Origin: Halomonas sp.
GTDB taxonomy: Bacteria; Pseudomonadota; Gammaproteobacteria; Pseudomonadales; Halomonadaceae
Reading direction: 5' to 3'
DNA length: 64,000 bases
NCBI RefSeq assembly: GCF_017983445.1
Contig: NZ_JAGOBJ010000010.1
Coordinates: forward strand, 148,908-212,907
Shown here: positions 10,280-18,191 of the stretch, one piece after another
How positions within the stretch are numbered: position 1 is the stretch's first letter
Layout: every line of letters starts with the position of its first letter
Program-made: the position numbers and the translations under genes
The notes under the pieces: generated by a model
The model's database searches: none
What the model saw: only the letters and a program-made list of their open reading frames with translations
What the model was told of the DNA's origin: nothing

Positions 10280-10320
10280 GCTAGCGGTATCCAGGGTAAT
10301 TAACCCTTGTTACCGTTAGC
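10280..10320 (-). repeat. 41-nt imperfect inverted repeat in the ftsX-rpoH gap
   Basis: GCTAGCGGTA and TACCGTTAGC arms (one mismatch) continue inward through AGGGT/ACCCT to a TAATT loop. It lies 19 nt after the ftsX stop, inside the 200-nt rpoH leader. Two smaller hairpins (AGCCC/GGGCT and TGGCG/CGCCA) follow on the rpoH side. No T-run follows, so it may be an attenuating or stabilising structure rather than a plain terminator. Confidence 0.65.
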
Positions 10321-10338
10321 GGACACCGGGTAATCACT

Positions 10339-11379
10339 TCAGCGTGGGCGGATGCTGGAAAGATGACGGGTTACTGCAAGCCAAGCGCCCAGCCAGCCTA
10401 ATAGTGTACTGCAGGATAGCAAAATTATAGAGCCTGTGATATCCAACTGTGGTAATGAAAAGCTTGCGCCGTAACTTGCGGCAAGCGCCGCCACCGGAAG
10501 CGATAGCCAGTGGTTGCCCAACCCCAGCAAACCTAACGATAAAATCCCGCCTCCCAAGCCATACCATGCGCCACTGTATAAAAATGGTCGACGCACAAAA
10601 GCATGAGTAGCACCGATCAGCATTACCACTTCGATTTCCCTACGCCTGCTTTCTACCGCCAGACGAATCGTATTGCCTACCACCAGCAGTACGCCCAGCC
10701 CAAACAGCATGCCTAGGGCTAACGCTACCCGCCGCCCAAGCGCTGCCAAATGACGTAACCGCTCAACCCAGGCTAAATCAACCCTGACTTCATCCACGCC
10801 TGCCAGAGCTTCCAATGTTATGGCCAGCTGCTGCATGGCCGCTGGCTCGACATCTTGGGGCCGAACCACAATGCTTGCCGGGAGCGGATTGTCATCAAGC
10901 CCTGCCAGCACATCATCCAGCCCCAGAGACTGCTGGAACTCAGCCATACCCTGCTCGGCACTGATCATGCGCGTATCGAGGACCGCCTGCTCAGCGCTTA
11001 CCGCCTCTTCAATCCTTACCGCCTGATCCGCATCGACGGACGTTGCCAGATAGACAGTGAGCGTGGCGCTCTCATCAAGTTCTGCATCCAATAACCGAGC
11101 GCTGTCCAGGGTTAGCCATAGCGCGGCGGGAAGCACCAACGCGATCGCAATCGCGAGCATGGTGAGCAGGTTGCCTACCGGATGGCGCACCAGCCGATAA
11201 AAGCTGTCCCAGCTCATCGCCCTGTGGTGGCGCCCCCAGGCACGCATACGGCTTGAAAACCGGGTTTGCTGAGTGTTTGCTCCGCGACGCTTGGGCGCCT
11301 CCTGACGTGGCGCTGGCGCGTTACGCTTTGCCCGGGGTGCCGCGCCGGTTGGGCGCCGGGGTGTCGTGGCACGTTTCAT
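10339..11379 (-). CDS. ftsX: Cell division protein FtsX
   Basis: Membrane half of the FtsEX complex that controls septal peptidoglycan hydrolases through EnvC-type partners. The N-terminal 60 residues are basic and Pro/Ala-rich and cytoplasmic, then TM1 (LLTMLAIAIALVLPAALWLT), a periplasmic loop with the conserved EAVSAEQ and RPQDVEP regions, and three further membrane segments (VALALGMLFGLGVLLVVG, GGGILSLGLLGLG, IILLSCSTLLGWLGAWLAV). The ATG overlaps the ftsE stop by 4 nt (ATGA), implying coupled translation. 346 residues, typical for gammaproteobacteria with the extended N-tail. Confidence 0.95.
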   Translation of the reverse strand: MKRATTPRRPTGAAPRAKRNAPAPRQEAPKRRGANTQQTRFSSRMRAWGRHHRAMSWDSFYRLVRHPVGNLLTMLAIAIALVLPAALWLTLDSARLLDAELDESATLTVYLATSVDADQAVRIEEAVSAEQAVLDTRMISAEQGMAEFQQSLGLDDVLAGLDDNPLPASIVVRPQDVEPAAMQQLAITLEALAGVDEVRVDLAWVERLRHLAALGRRVALALGMLFGLGVLLVVGNTIRLAVESRRREIEVVMLIGATHAFVRRPFLYSGAWYGLGGGILSLGLLGLGNHWLSLPVAALAASYGASFSLPQLDITGSIILLSCSTLLGWLGAWLAVTRHLSSIRPR

Positions 11380-12044
11380 ACGGCTCCCTCATCGCCGACC
11401 AGGCGCCCATCACGCAAGCGTAAAATGCGGTGCCGCAAGCGTGCAATCAAGGCAAGATCGTGGCTTGCGATCATGACTGTCGTCCCGATACGATTGAAGT
11501 CCTCGAACAGCGCCATGATGTCTGCGGAAAGCTGCGGATCCAGGTTGCCCGTCGGCTCGTCGGCAAGCAGCAGGGCGGGCTTATTGACGACCGCCCGGGC
11601 GATGCCTACCCGCTGCTGTTCGCCGCCGGAAAGCTCGACTGGCAGGGCTTTTTCACGGTGTAGCAGGCCAACCTTATCCAGCGCGGCTCGGACGCGGCGC
11701 GCCGTTTCCCGTGGTTCAATACCCTGAATTTCCAAGGGCAGCGAAACGTTGTGAAACACGCTTCTATCGAACAGCAACTGATGGTCCTGAAAGACCACGC
11801 CTATTTGACGCCGATAGAAAGGCACCTGGCTTGAGTGAAGCTGCGCGATATCATGCCCTGCCACGACGATTCGGCCACGGCTGGGCTTTTCAAGGCGCAT
11901 AATCAAGCGTAACAAGGAGCTTTTACCCGCGCCGGAATGGCCGGTTAAAAACACCATTTCACCGCGTTTCACACGAAAATCCAGATGCGCCAGGGCTTCG
12001 AAGCGTCCTCCGTAGCGCTTGCCAACATGCTCAAAAGCGATCAT
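11376..12044 (-). CDS. ftsE: Cell division ATP-binding protein FtsE
   Basis: ABC-type ATPase of FtsEX. Walker A is GHSGAGKSS near residue 36, the signature [14 protein letters not shown] near 139, and Walker [12 protein letters not shown] near 160, with the switch His in ASHD. 222 residues, normal length. It overlaps both neighbours by 4 nt (ftsY stop at 12041 and ftsX start at 11379), so ftsY-ftsE-ftsX are translated from one message. Confidence 0.97.
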   Translation of the reverse strand: MIAFEHVGKRYGGRFEALAHLDFRVKRGEMVFLTGHSGAGKSSLLRLIMRLEKPSRGRIVVAGHDIAQLHSSQVPFYRRQIGVVFQDHQLLFDRSVFHNVSLPLEIQGIEPRETARRVRAALDKVGLLHREKALPVELSGGEQQRVGIARAVVNKPALLLADEPTGNLDPQLSADIMALFEDFNRIGTTVMIASHDLALIARLRHRILRLRDGRLVGDEGAV

Positions 12045-13543
12045 GCGCTGGCATCATCCCCTTGGCGATCAAACAGCGCATTAACGAAGTCATTGGCTTC
12101 AAAGGGGCGCAAATCATCCAGCCCTTCGCCCACACCGATAAAGCGGATAGGCGTTTTGAGCTGTTTCGCTAGCGCAAAGATGATTCCACCCTTCGCGGTG
12201 CCGTCCAGCTTTGTCAGCGTGATACCGGTCACGGGAACGGCTTCATTGAACGTACTCGCCTGGGCGATAGCGTTCTGCCCGGTGCCAGCGTCCAGTACCA
12301 GCATCACTTCGTGGGGAGCGGTGCCATCAAGTTTTTGCATGACGCGATGAACCTTTTTCAGCTCTTCCATCAAGTGGCTCTTGTTATGCAGACGCCCCGC
12401 CGTATCGGCAATCAACACATCCACGCCGCGCGCTTTGGCGGCGGCTACCGCATCGTATATGACCGAGGCACTATCGGCGCCAGTATGCTGGGCAATCACC
12501 GGCACGCTATTGCGCTCGCCCCATACTTTAAGCTGTTCAACCGCTGCCGCCCGAAAGGTATCGCCCGCCGCAAGCATGACGCTCTTGCCTTCCTGCTGAA
12601 AACGTTGGGTCAATTTGCCGATCGTGGTGGTCTTACCTACGCCGTTCACGCCAACGACCAAAATGACAAAGGGTCCATCCTGTGGTTTATCCAGATCAAG
12701 CGGCGTAGCAACCGGCCCAAGCATGGCTGCCAGCTCTTCCTGCAGGCCACGGTAGAGTGCCTCAGGATTATTAAGCTCTTTGCGCGACACCCGCTTCTCA
12801 AGGTGCTCGATAATCTCGCTGGTTGCCTCGATGCCCACATCGGCCATTAACAGCTGCGTTTCCAAATCTTCCAACAGCTCGTCATCAATCTGTTTTTTAC
12901 CCAAAAACAGATCGGAAATGCCGTCGGTTAAATTGGCGCGGGTCTTACCCAGGCCTGATTTAATCCGCGCAAACCAGCCCTGTTTTTCGCTTTTGGCAGC
13001 CACGGGCTTTTCTTGCAGCGCAGGCTTCTGCACAGGCTGTATTTCGGGCTCCGGCTGCACTGGATCGATTTCGGGCTCGGGAGCAGATTCTGGGCTAATT
13101 TCTGGCGCAGGCTCCGGTTTGATCTCAGGAGGCGCAGGTGTTGGCTCGACCTCGGGCTCAGGAGGCTCCGGCTTGATCTCGGGCTCAGGAAGCTCCGGCT
13201 TGATCTCAGGCTCAGACGGCTCTGGCTTGATCTCGGGCTCAGATGGCTCCGGCTTAATCTCGGGCTCAGACGGCTCCGGTTTGATCTCAGGAGATGCAGG
13301 TGCTGGCTCAATCTCGGATTTAGACGGTTCCGGCTTAATTTCAGGAGGCTCGGGCGCCGGCTTGATCTCGGGCTTAGGCGCAGGCTCGGCTACCGGCGCG
13401 GCATTTTCAGCATCGGCTAACGGCTTCTGCGGCGATTCATCAAGCAGCTCATCATCGTTGAGCTCCTGGGGGAGTTGCTTTTGCTGCTCCTGTTGGGAGT
13501 CGTGCTTTTTCTTACGCTTGAAAAAACCAAACATGGGAGTCAT
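12041..13543 (-). CDS. ftsY: Signal recognition particle receptor FtsY
   Basis: GTPase that docks SRP-ribosome complexes at the inner membrane. A short basic start (GFFKRKKKH) is followed by a highly acidic, Pro-rich A domain built of about ten 9-residue EIKPEPSEP-like repeats (residues 59-171), then the N domain from about 189 ([14 protein letters not shown]) and the G domain with [24 protein letters not shown] and [10 protein letters not shown]. 500 residues, long because of the repeats. The start is either ATG 13543 or ATG 13534; neither has a strong ribosome site. Divergent from rsmD, first gene of the ftsYEX operon; its partner ffh is at 35-37 kb. Confidence 0.95.
   Translation of the reverse strand: MTPMFGFFKRKKKHDSQQEQQKQLPQELNDDELLDESPQKPLADAENAAPVAEPAPKPEIKPAPEPPEIKPEPSKSEIEPAPASPEIKPEPSEPEIKPEPSEPEIKPEPSEPEIKPELPEPEIKPEPPEPEVEPTPAPPEIKPEPAPEISPESAPEPEIDPVQPEPEIQPVQKPALQEKPVAAKSEKQGWFARIKSGLGKTRANLTDGISDLFLGKKQIDDELLEDLETQLLMADVGIEATSEIIEHLEKRVSRKELNNPEALYRGLQEELAAMLGPVATPLDLDKPQDGPFVILVVGVNGVGKTTTIGKLTQRFQQEGKSVMLAAGDTFRAAAVEQLKVWGERNSVPVIAQHTGADSASVIYDAVAAAKARGVDVLIADTAGRLHNKSHLMEELKKVHRVMQKLDGTAPHEVMLVLDAGTGQNAIAQASTFNEAVPVTGITLTKLDGTAKGGIIFALAKQLKTPIRFIGVGEGLDDLRPFEANDFVNALFDRQGDDASA
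13031..13369 (-). repeat. Coding tandem repeats (27-nt unit) in the ftsY acidic domain
   Basis: The unit codes for EIKPEPSEP and close variants (PELPEP, PEPPEP, PAPASP), about ten or more copies, with nearly identical DNA in the central three (about 13190-13280). Such near-identical units can expand or contract by slippage. The acidic A domain of FtsY is known to be variable and helps membrane and translocon contact. Confidence 0.9.
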
Positions 13544-13624
13544 CCGACTTAAAAGGTGAACATTGTGACCATCCTACCACCGCCAACCAAGACTTTGGAT
13601 AAGCAGCCCGCTACAATCCTTGAT

Positions 13625-14269
13625 ATGACACGACAACGCTCCTCTCGCCCAAACACTCGTTCAAGTACTCATTCAGGTACTCGCTCAACCGCTTCCCGTG
13701 GTGCGCCCACCAAACCGCCCGGTAAGCTACGTATTATCGGTGGTGACTTTCGCCGTCGCCAGCTGCCCGTGCTCGATCGCCCTGGCTTGCGTCCCACCCC
13801 GGACAGAGTGCGCGAAACGCTATTCAACTGGCTAGGCCAGCAACTGTACGGCCAGCGCGTGCTGGACCTGTTTGCGGGTACCGGTGCATTGGGTATTGAA
13901 GCGCTTTCGCGCGGCGCGGCTCACGTTGATTTCATCGAACGCGACAGCAGCGTGGCGGCCTATATTACCCAAAATCTGACGACTCTTGGCGCCACTCGCG
14001 GCCATGTGACTACTCTTGACGCTGAGGCTTTCCTTAACCAGCCTGCGCAACCTTTTGACCTGGTGTTTCTTGACCCGCCCTTTAATCAAGGGCTTGCTGC
14101 CAACTGCTGTAGCGCTCTGGAAAGCCGCGGCTGGCTTGCGCAAGATGCCATGATTTATCTGGAAACCGAGCGCGCCCTTACGCCAATTGTCCCGGCGAAT
14201 TGGCAACTGCACCGCGAAACCCAGGCGGGGGAAAGCACCGCTCGACTCTACCTGCGACAAACTCCCTAA
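13625..14269 (+). CDS. rsmD: 16S rRNA (guanine966-N2)-methyltransferase
   Basis: Methylates G966 of 16S rRNA in the 30S subunit. The Rossmann fold is visible: RIIGGDFRRRQLPV at the start of the domain, RPTPDRVRETLFNWL, SAM loop VLDLFAGTGALGIEALSRGA, acidic FIERDS and the catalytic LVFLDPPFNQG. The ATG at 13625 gives 214 residues with a Ser/Thr/Arg-rich 38-residue tail before the conserved domain; a GTG at 13556 would add 23 more. Divergently placed from ftsY, an arrangement shared with E. coli (rsmD-ftsY). Confidence 0.93.
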   Translation: MTRQRSSRPNTRSSTHSGTRSTASRGAPTKPPGKLRIIGGDFRRRQLPVLDRPGLRPTPDRVRETLFNWLGQQLYGQRVLDLFAGTGALGIEALSRGAAHVDFIERDSSVAAYITQNLTTLGATRGHVTTLDAEAFLNQPAQPFDLVFLDPPFNQGLAANCCSALESRGWLAQDAMIYLETERALTPIVPANWQLHRETQAGESTARLYLRQTP

Positions 14270-14362
14270 ACAGCGCTTGCCGATAACGGCCACGAGCGTT
14301 ACGCTCGCCACATTCGCCCCTGTTGGCACGCCTGTCGTTCGTTTTATAACCTGGAGGTTTAC

Positions 14363-14560
14363 ATGAGTCTGGAACTGTTCAATCAGCTTGAGCAAAAAGT
14401 CACCGATACGGTGGATGCGCTGGAAATGATGAAGCTGGAAAATGAAGAACTGCGCGATGAAAATGCCAAGCTCAAGCAAGAGCGTGAAGAGTGGGAACGC
14501 CGTTTGAATAGCTTATTGAGCAAGTTTGAAACCAGCGATACGTCGAGCACCGCTAGCTAA
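14363..14560 (+). CDS. zapB: Cell division protein ZapB-like coiled coil
   Basis: 65 residues, almost entirely coiled coil: MSLELFNQLEQKVTDTVDALEMM is typical of the ZapB N-terminus, followed by heptads rich in Glu and Leu (LENEELRDENAKLKQE). ZapB stabilises the Z-ring through ZapA and links it to MatP. The start has a clean TGGAGG ribosome site. The end overlaps the convergent rimI end by 8 nt. The 93-nt gap from rsmD holds a short palindrome (CGAGCGTTACGCTCG, 14293-14307). The family is short and low-complexity, so I keep some doubt about the exact name. Confidence 0.8.
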   Translation: MSLELFNQLEQKVTDTVDALEMMKLENEELRDENAKLKQEREEWERRLNSLLSKFETSDTSSTAS

Positions 14561-15011
14561 GCGTGCGCGACAGCAGTACCGCGTCTTCCCGCCCGGCGGT
14601 TCCCTGCACTGCCGGGTAGTAGCCTTTACGTAATCCATCCACACCAAAGCCCCAGCGCTTATACAGGCTAATAGCGGCCACGTTGCCCGCACGCACCTCA
14701 AGCAGCAGTCGCTCGCTTTGCCACTCAGCCGCTTTTCGCAGCACCGCGTTCATCAGCTCACTCCCCAAGCCAAGGTGACGATGTTCGGGCAGTACGCCAA
14801 TCGCCTGCAGCTCAGCCTCAAAGGGTAAGCGCGCGACGATGGCATAGCCCACCAGCTCCCCGGCTTGAATACATCCCAACACGCAGCTTGTCGAATCGCT
14901 TAATGCCTCACGAAGCTGAGCGTCACTCGCCCCGCTCTGGGCCTGCGCTTCAAGTACCACCAGTTGGGCAAGCTCGCTCTCCCGAAGCTCGTTTATCGTG
15001 CGCTCAGTCAC
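14553..15011 (-). CDS. rimI: Ribosomal protein S18-alanine N-acetyltransferase
   Basis: GNAT-family enzyme that acetylates the N-terminal alanine of S18. 152 residues with the acetyl-CoA loop VLPEHRHLGLGSELM (RxxGxG/A type), the preceding ELQAIGV strand and the SLYKRWGF motif near the C-terminus that marks RimI. It starts at a GTG that overlaps the preceding gene by 4 nt (GTGA), so the two are coupled; in E. coli and Pseudomonas rimI likewise follows the gene for the DNA polymerase III psi subunit. Confidence 0.92.
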   Translation of the reverse strand: MTERTINELRESELAQLVVLEAQAQSGASDAQLREALSDSTSCVLGCIQAGELVGYAIVARLPFEAELQAIGVLPEHRHLGLGSELMNAVLRKAAEWQSERLLLEVRAGNVAAISLYKRWGFGVDGLRKGYYPAVQGTAGREDAVLLSRTLS

Positions 15012-15850
15012 GATTGCTCGGGGTCTTTTTCAAGTGCCTGTTCAAGTGCCTGCCACTCTTGGCCAAGCACATTCAAGGCGGGCCATAGTTCCCGCTTGGC
15101 CTGTGGACTCTGAATCAACCCGGCAAGCGAAGGCCCCTGCCATATAGGCAGCGCCAGCGTTTGGCTGTGCGCTTGCTGCACGTTAAGCACTTGCATGATT
15201 TCGTCGGCATGTAGCGCCTCATGCTCGCCCCACCACAGCACACGCTCAAGCTTCCAGCCCTTCCGGCTTGCGCTACCCGCGATAAATGCAGAAAGCCCCT
15301 CGCGGGCTTCCTCAAGTGGCTCTGCGACGTCAAAAGCGTTGGCCATGGGCGGCCATTCAAACAGCATGATGCTCGGCAGTTTGCCCTGCTGAATGCTGGC
15401 AGCCTGCAAGATATTGCTTAGCAGCTGCTGCTCTTTAGGCGTGATATCGCCGGGATGCAGAATCAACCAGCGCTGGTCGATACACATGCAGGAAAGCGTA
15501 AAGCGCAGGGGTTTGGCAGAGGCTGCGGGTGCTGGTTTGGGCGCAGGTGATACCGCCTCTTTAACGGGCGGCTCAGCAACCGGCGGAGCATGCCCAAGCA
15601 GCGCCCGCACTGACGAAGGCGAAGCCTCAGGCGTTGGCGCGCTTACCTCAGCAGGCTTGGCTTCTTTGCGCGGCGGCGGTGCATCATCAAGCACCGCCTG
15701 CAGGCGATCACGCGGGGGTGTTTTTTCCGGTGGCGTATCGTCCCACTCGCAGGCTTCGGTTGGCAGCGCATTCGGCAGCTGATAGCGCGACGCCCAGGCG
15801 GTAATGCCCATGGCGTCGAGGTAGTAACGGCGGGCAACTTCTGGTGTCAC
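15008..15850 (-). CDS. holD: Probable DNA polymerase III psi subunit (HolD-like, long form)
   Basis: 280 residues; three parts. Residues 1-30 (RYYLDAMGITAWASRY) resemble the HolD N-terminus LQQLGITQW that contacts the clamp loader. Residues about 36-113 are a Pro/Ala/Glu-rich linker. Residues 114-280 form an alpha/beta domain ending in LIQSPQAKRELWPAL, comparable to the end of E. coli HolD (LRANPTARAALWQQI). Position directly before rimI is as in E. coli and, as I recall, P. aeruginosa, whose psi is also about twice the E. coli size. It would link chi and SSB to the clamp loader. Starts at a GTG overlapping the bolA-family stop. Assignment rests on short similarities plus context. Confidence 0.65.
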   Translation of the reverse strand: MTPEVARRYYLDAMGITAWASRYQLPNALPTEACEWDDTPPEKTPPRDRLQAVLDDAPPPRKEAKPAEVSAPTPEASPSSVRALLGHAPPVAEPPVKEAVSPAPKPAPAASAKPLRFTLSCMCIDQRWLILHPGDITPKEQQLLSNILQAASIQQGKLPSIMLFEWPPMANAFDVAEPLEEAREGLSAFIAGSASRKGWKLERVLWWGEHEALHADEIMQVLNVQQAHSQTLALPIWQGPSLAGLIQSPQAKRELWPALNVLGQEWQALEQALEKDPEQS

Positions 15851-16155
15851 TGGCCGCCGCCACGACAGTTGGGTGAATCAGGACGCTCACCGCCCCGCGC
15901 CTGCCATTCAACCGGCGTATAAAGGTGTAGCGCCAGCGCATGCACCGGGCCTGATAGTTCGTCGGCCAGCAGCGCATAAATCTTCTGGTGGCGCTTCACC
16001 GGCATTAAGCCGTCGAAAATATCGCTTACCAGCGTCACCTTGAAGTGGGTTTCGGAGTTGGCGGGCACATTGTGCATGTGGCTTTCGTTTTCCACACGCA
16101 CTGCTTCAGGCGCTAGCGCCGCTAATTTTTGCTCGATCTGTGCTTGCACCGTCAT
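15847..16155 (-). CDS. BolA family protein
   Basis: 102-residue BolA-fold protein. It contains the conserved ESHMHNVPANSETHFKVTLVS segment with the metal- or cluster-binding His and the helix RHQKIYALLADEL followed by HALALHLYTPVEW. BolA proteins pair with monothiol glutaredoxins for iron-sulfur handling and affect cell shape under stress. It is the first gene of the bolA-holD-rimI run, each coupled by a 4-nt overlap. The C-terminal tail (RGGERPDSPNCRGGGQ) is longer than usual and poorly structured. Confidence 0.92.
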   Translation of the reverse strand: MTVQAQIEQKLAALAPEAVRVENESHMHNVPANSETHFKVTLVSDIFDGLMPVKRHQKIYALLADELSGPVHALALHLYTPVEWQARGGERPDSPNCRGGGQ

Positions 16156-16195
16156 GCATGCTCTCCTCGGTATTCAACGTTTTTATTGTACGCGC

Positions 16196-17599
16196 TTACT
16201 GGCTACCAGACGACGTCCGCCGCTCAACGAGTGCACGCCGGGCGACCGAGATTCTTGAAAGGCTTGCCAGTAGCGCCAGAAACGATGTAGCGGCTCCTAG
16301 CCACAGGGTTACCTGAACGGCCAGCCCGAGCGCTAGAGCAGCACCCACCATGGCGACCCCCAATGATTGGCCAACAGTGCGGATAGTGCTCATGACGCCG
16401 GACACATTAGCGCTACGCTCAGGCGGCAGACTACCCATCATTTCACGATTATTGGGCGGCTGGAACAGGCCAAAACCGATACCGCACAGTGCCGTGCGCC
16501 ACAGGCTTTCCGCCACACCCATGGTTTCATCCACCAGCGCCAAGGCTACCAATCCAGCAATCAACAACCCAAGCCCGGCACTTGAAAGCAGGCTTGGGTT
16601 AATGCGATCGGCAAGCCGTCCCGCCAGCGGGCCCACTACCATAATAGCGAGGGGCCATGGGGTAAACAGCCAGGCGGTTTCCAGCGGCGTAAAGCCCATC
16701 TGCTCCTGATAGAAAAACGATAGCGCTACAAACGTCAGGCCCTGACCAATAAACGCAAGCCCTGAGGCGGATACCGCCAGGGTGAAGCGCTTTTCAGCAA
16801 ACACGCTAAGCGGCAGCAGTGGATATGGCGCGCGACGCTGGCGGGCAATGAAGCCTGCAAAGCTTGCTATTGCCAGCAGTACCCAGGCACCCACCTGCCA
16901 ATAAGGCACTGCATGGCCCACGGCATCCATGGCTAAAAAGAAGCTTGCCAGCATCAGCATGGAAAGCAGCGCTCCCAAAAAATCGAAGCTGCCCTGGCGG
17001 GGGTTGTCCTTGGGCAAGGCCCGGTTAGCTAGCCAAAGCGAACACAACCCCAGGGGCAGGTTGAGTGCAAACAGCCACGGCCAATCGGCGAACGATAGAA
17101 TTACCCCGCTAAGCGTGGGTCCGGCGGCATAACCGCCCGCCACTACCAGCGCGCTTAACCCCAATGCACTGCCCAGCAGGCGCGAGGGAAAGATAGCCCG
17201 GTAAAGCGCAGGGCCAATCGAGAGCGTGGCGGCAGCGCCCAGGCCCTGCAAAGCGCGAAACACCAGCAGCGCTTCCAGGTTGCGGGAAAGTGCGGCACCC
17301 AGCGCGCCCAGCATGAAAGTGGTCAATCCAAACAGGTAAATACGCCTGCGGGTTACCAGCTCGCTGATCCCGGCGAATACCAGCAAGAACGCGGCGCACA
17401 CCACCTGAAACATATTGGTGATCCATACCGCACGCGACGCAGAGGCGTTTAGATCCGCGGCGATAGTGGGCAGGGCAAGGTTGATCATGGTGGTATCCAC
17501 CACTGCCATTAGCGTACCGGTAATCAGTGCCAGCACCGCTAAGGCACGTTCAGGCCCGGGCAGGCCATCGTCTCCAGGACGAGTTTCAAACAGTCGCAT
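16196..17599 (-). CDS. MFS drug-type efflux transporter (DHA2 family)
   Basis: 467 residues with about 13-14 hydrophobic segments. TM1 carries LMAVVDTTMINLALPTI, the DHA2 motif D1, and TM5 carries VVAGGYAAGPTLSGVIL, motif C of drug/proton antiporters; RRRIYLFGL matches the cytoplasmic motif A region. Family members export lipophilic or cationic drugs using the proton gradient; the substrate here is unknown. No regulator or membrane-fusion partner is adjacent. A perfect 15-bp inverted repeat sits 32 nt upstream of the start and may belong either to the previous gene or to this promoter. Confidence 0.88.
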   Translation of the reverse strand: MRLFETRPGDDGLPGPERALAVLALITGTLMAVVDTTMINLALPTIAADLNASASRAVWITNMFQVVCAAFLLVFAGISELVTRRRIYLFGLTTFMLGALGAALSRNLEALLVFRALQGLGAAATLSIGPALYRAIFPSRLLGSALGLSALVVAGGYAAGPTLSGVILSFADWPWLFALNLPLGLCSLWLANRALPKDNPRQGSFDFLGALLSMLMLASFFLAMDAVGHAVPYWQVGAWVLLAIASFAGFIARQRRAPYPLLPLSVFAEKRFTLAVSASGLAFIGQGLTFVALSFFYQEQMGFTPLETAWLFTPWPLAIMVVGPLAGRLADRINPSLLSSAGLGLLIAGLVALALVDETMGVAESLWRTALCGIGFGLFQPPNNREMMGSLPPERSANVSGVMSTIRTVGQSLGVAMVGAALALGLAVQVTLWLGAATSFLALLASLSRISVARRALVERRTSSGSQ

Positions 17600-17630
17600 G
17601 GGTGGGATGTCCCTAAAACGAAACGGCTGA

Positions 17631-17664
17631 CACGTTAAAACCGGCCTAAGCCGGTTTTAACGTG
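17631..17664 (-). terminator. Perfect 15-bp inverted repeat between the acidic gene and the MFS gene
   Basis: CACGTTAAAACCGGC, loop CTAA, then its exact complement. In the minus direction it lies 51 nt after the acidic unknown gene and the A/T runs are in the stem. Most likely a terminator, but its closeness to the MFS start also allows an operator role. Confidence 0.65.
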
Positions 17665-17714
17665 CATGGACGTCGCCGCCTGAAAGCGGTTACGACATCT
17701 GATAACGCCGCGCG

Positions 17715-18101
17715 TTAATCCTGGTCGTTGTCGAGCAGTAACGCATCGTCAACATCAGAGATTTCAAGCGCTGTCTCATCATCCAGGTCGATGGCGAGAT
17801 AGCTGTGCTCAATGCGCAGAAATTCCTGAAATAGCGCCCAGTTAAGCGTTTCCGGCCATTGACGTTCGTCCTCTTCCCAAGCGCGCAGCTCGGTCTCGAG
17901 AATTTCAGCAAAGCGGTCGCGGACAAAGGTTTCAAGCGCTTCCGGGGTATCCATCTCAGGGATAAGGTAAACAGTACTTTCACGTTCGACGTCGTCCAGT
18001 GTCAGGTCGTCGTCTCCCATGGTGGGTTCCAGCGCATTGATCCAGTCCACAAAGGGCTGGGTCGGCCTGACGCTCAGAGCGGAGCGGTTAAGCAGTTTCA
18101 T
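17715..18101 (-). CDS. Conserved acidic protein of unknown function
   Basis: 128 residues starting MKLLNRSALSVRPTQPFVDWINAL, with a GAGGAG ribosome site before the ATG at 18101. The protein is very acidic, especially the tail (IDLDDETALEISDVDDALLL), and Trp-rich in the middle (RAWEEDERQWPETLNWALFQEF). No membrane segment, signal or known motif. It lies 90 nt downstream of lysS on the same strand, so may be cotranscribed with prfB-lysS. I do not recognise a named family. Confidence 0.75.
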   Translation of the reverse strand: MKLLNRSALSVRPTQPFVDWINALEPTMGDDDLTLDDVERESTVYLIPEMDTPEALETFVRDRFAEILETELRAWEEDERQWPETLNWALFQEFLRIEHSYLAIDLDDETALEISDVDDALLLDNDQD

Positions 18102-18191
18102 GGGATTCTCCTCGCCGTCGAAACGTTGACCATTATGGGCGCTAAAACGCGCCCTTACCAACTTTTAGTCTACCTCTTTCAATCCTGCGCT

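Noticed and set aside
13031-13369. Repeat array considered as CRISPR
   Set aside because: Units are contiguous with no unique spacers and are coding repeats in frame with FtsY.
12780-13559. Long Gly/Ser-repeat frame antisense to ftsY
   Set aside because: The repeats come from the fts[10 protein letters not shown] array read backwards; ftsY has complete GTPase motifs on the other strand.
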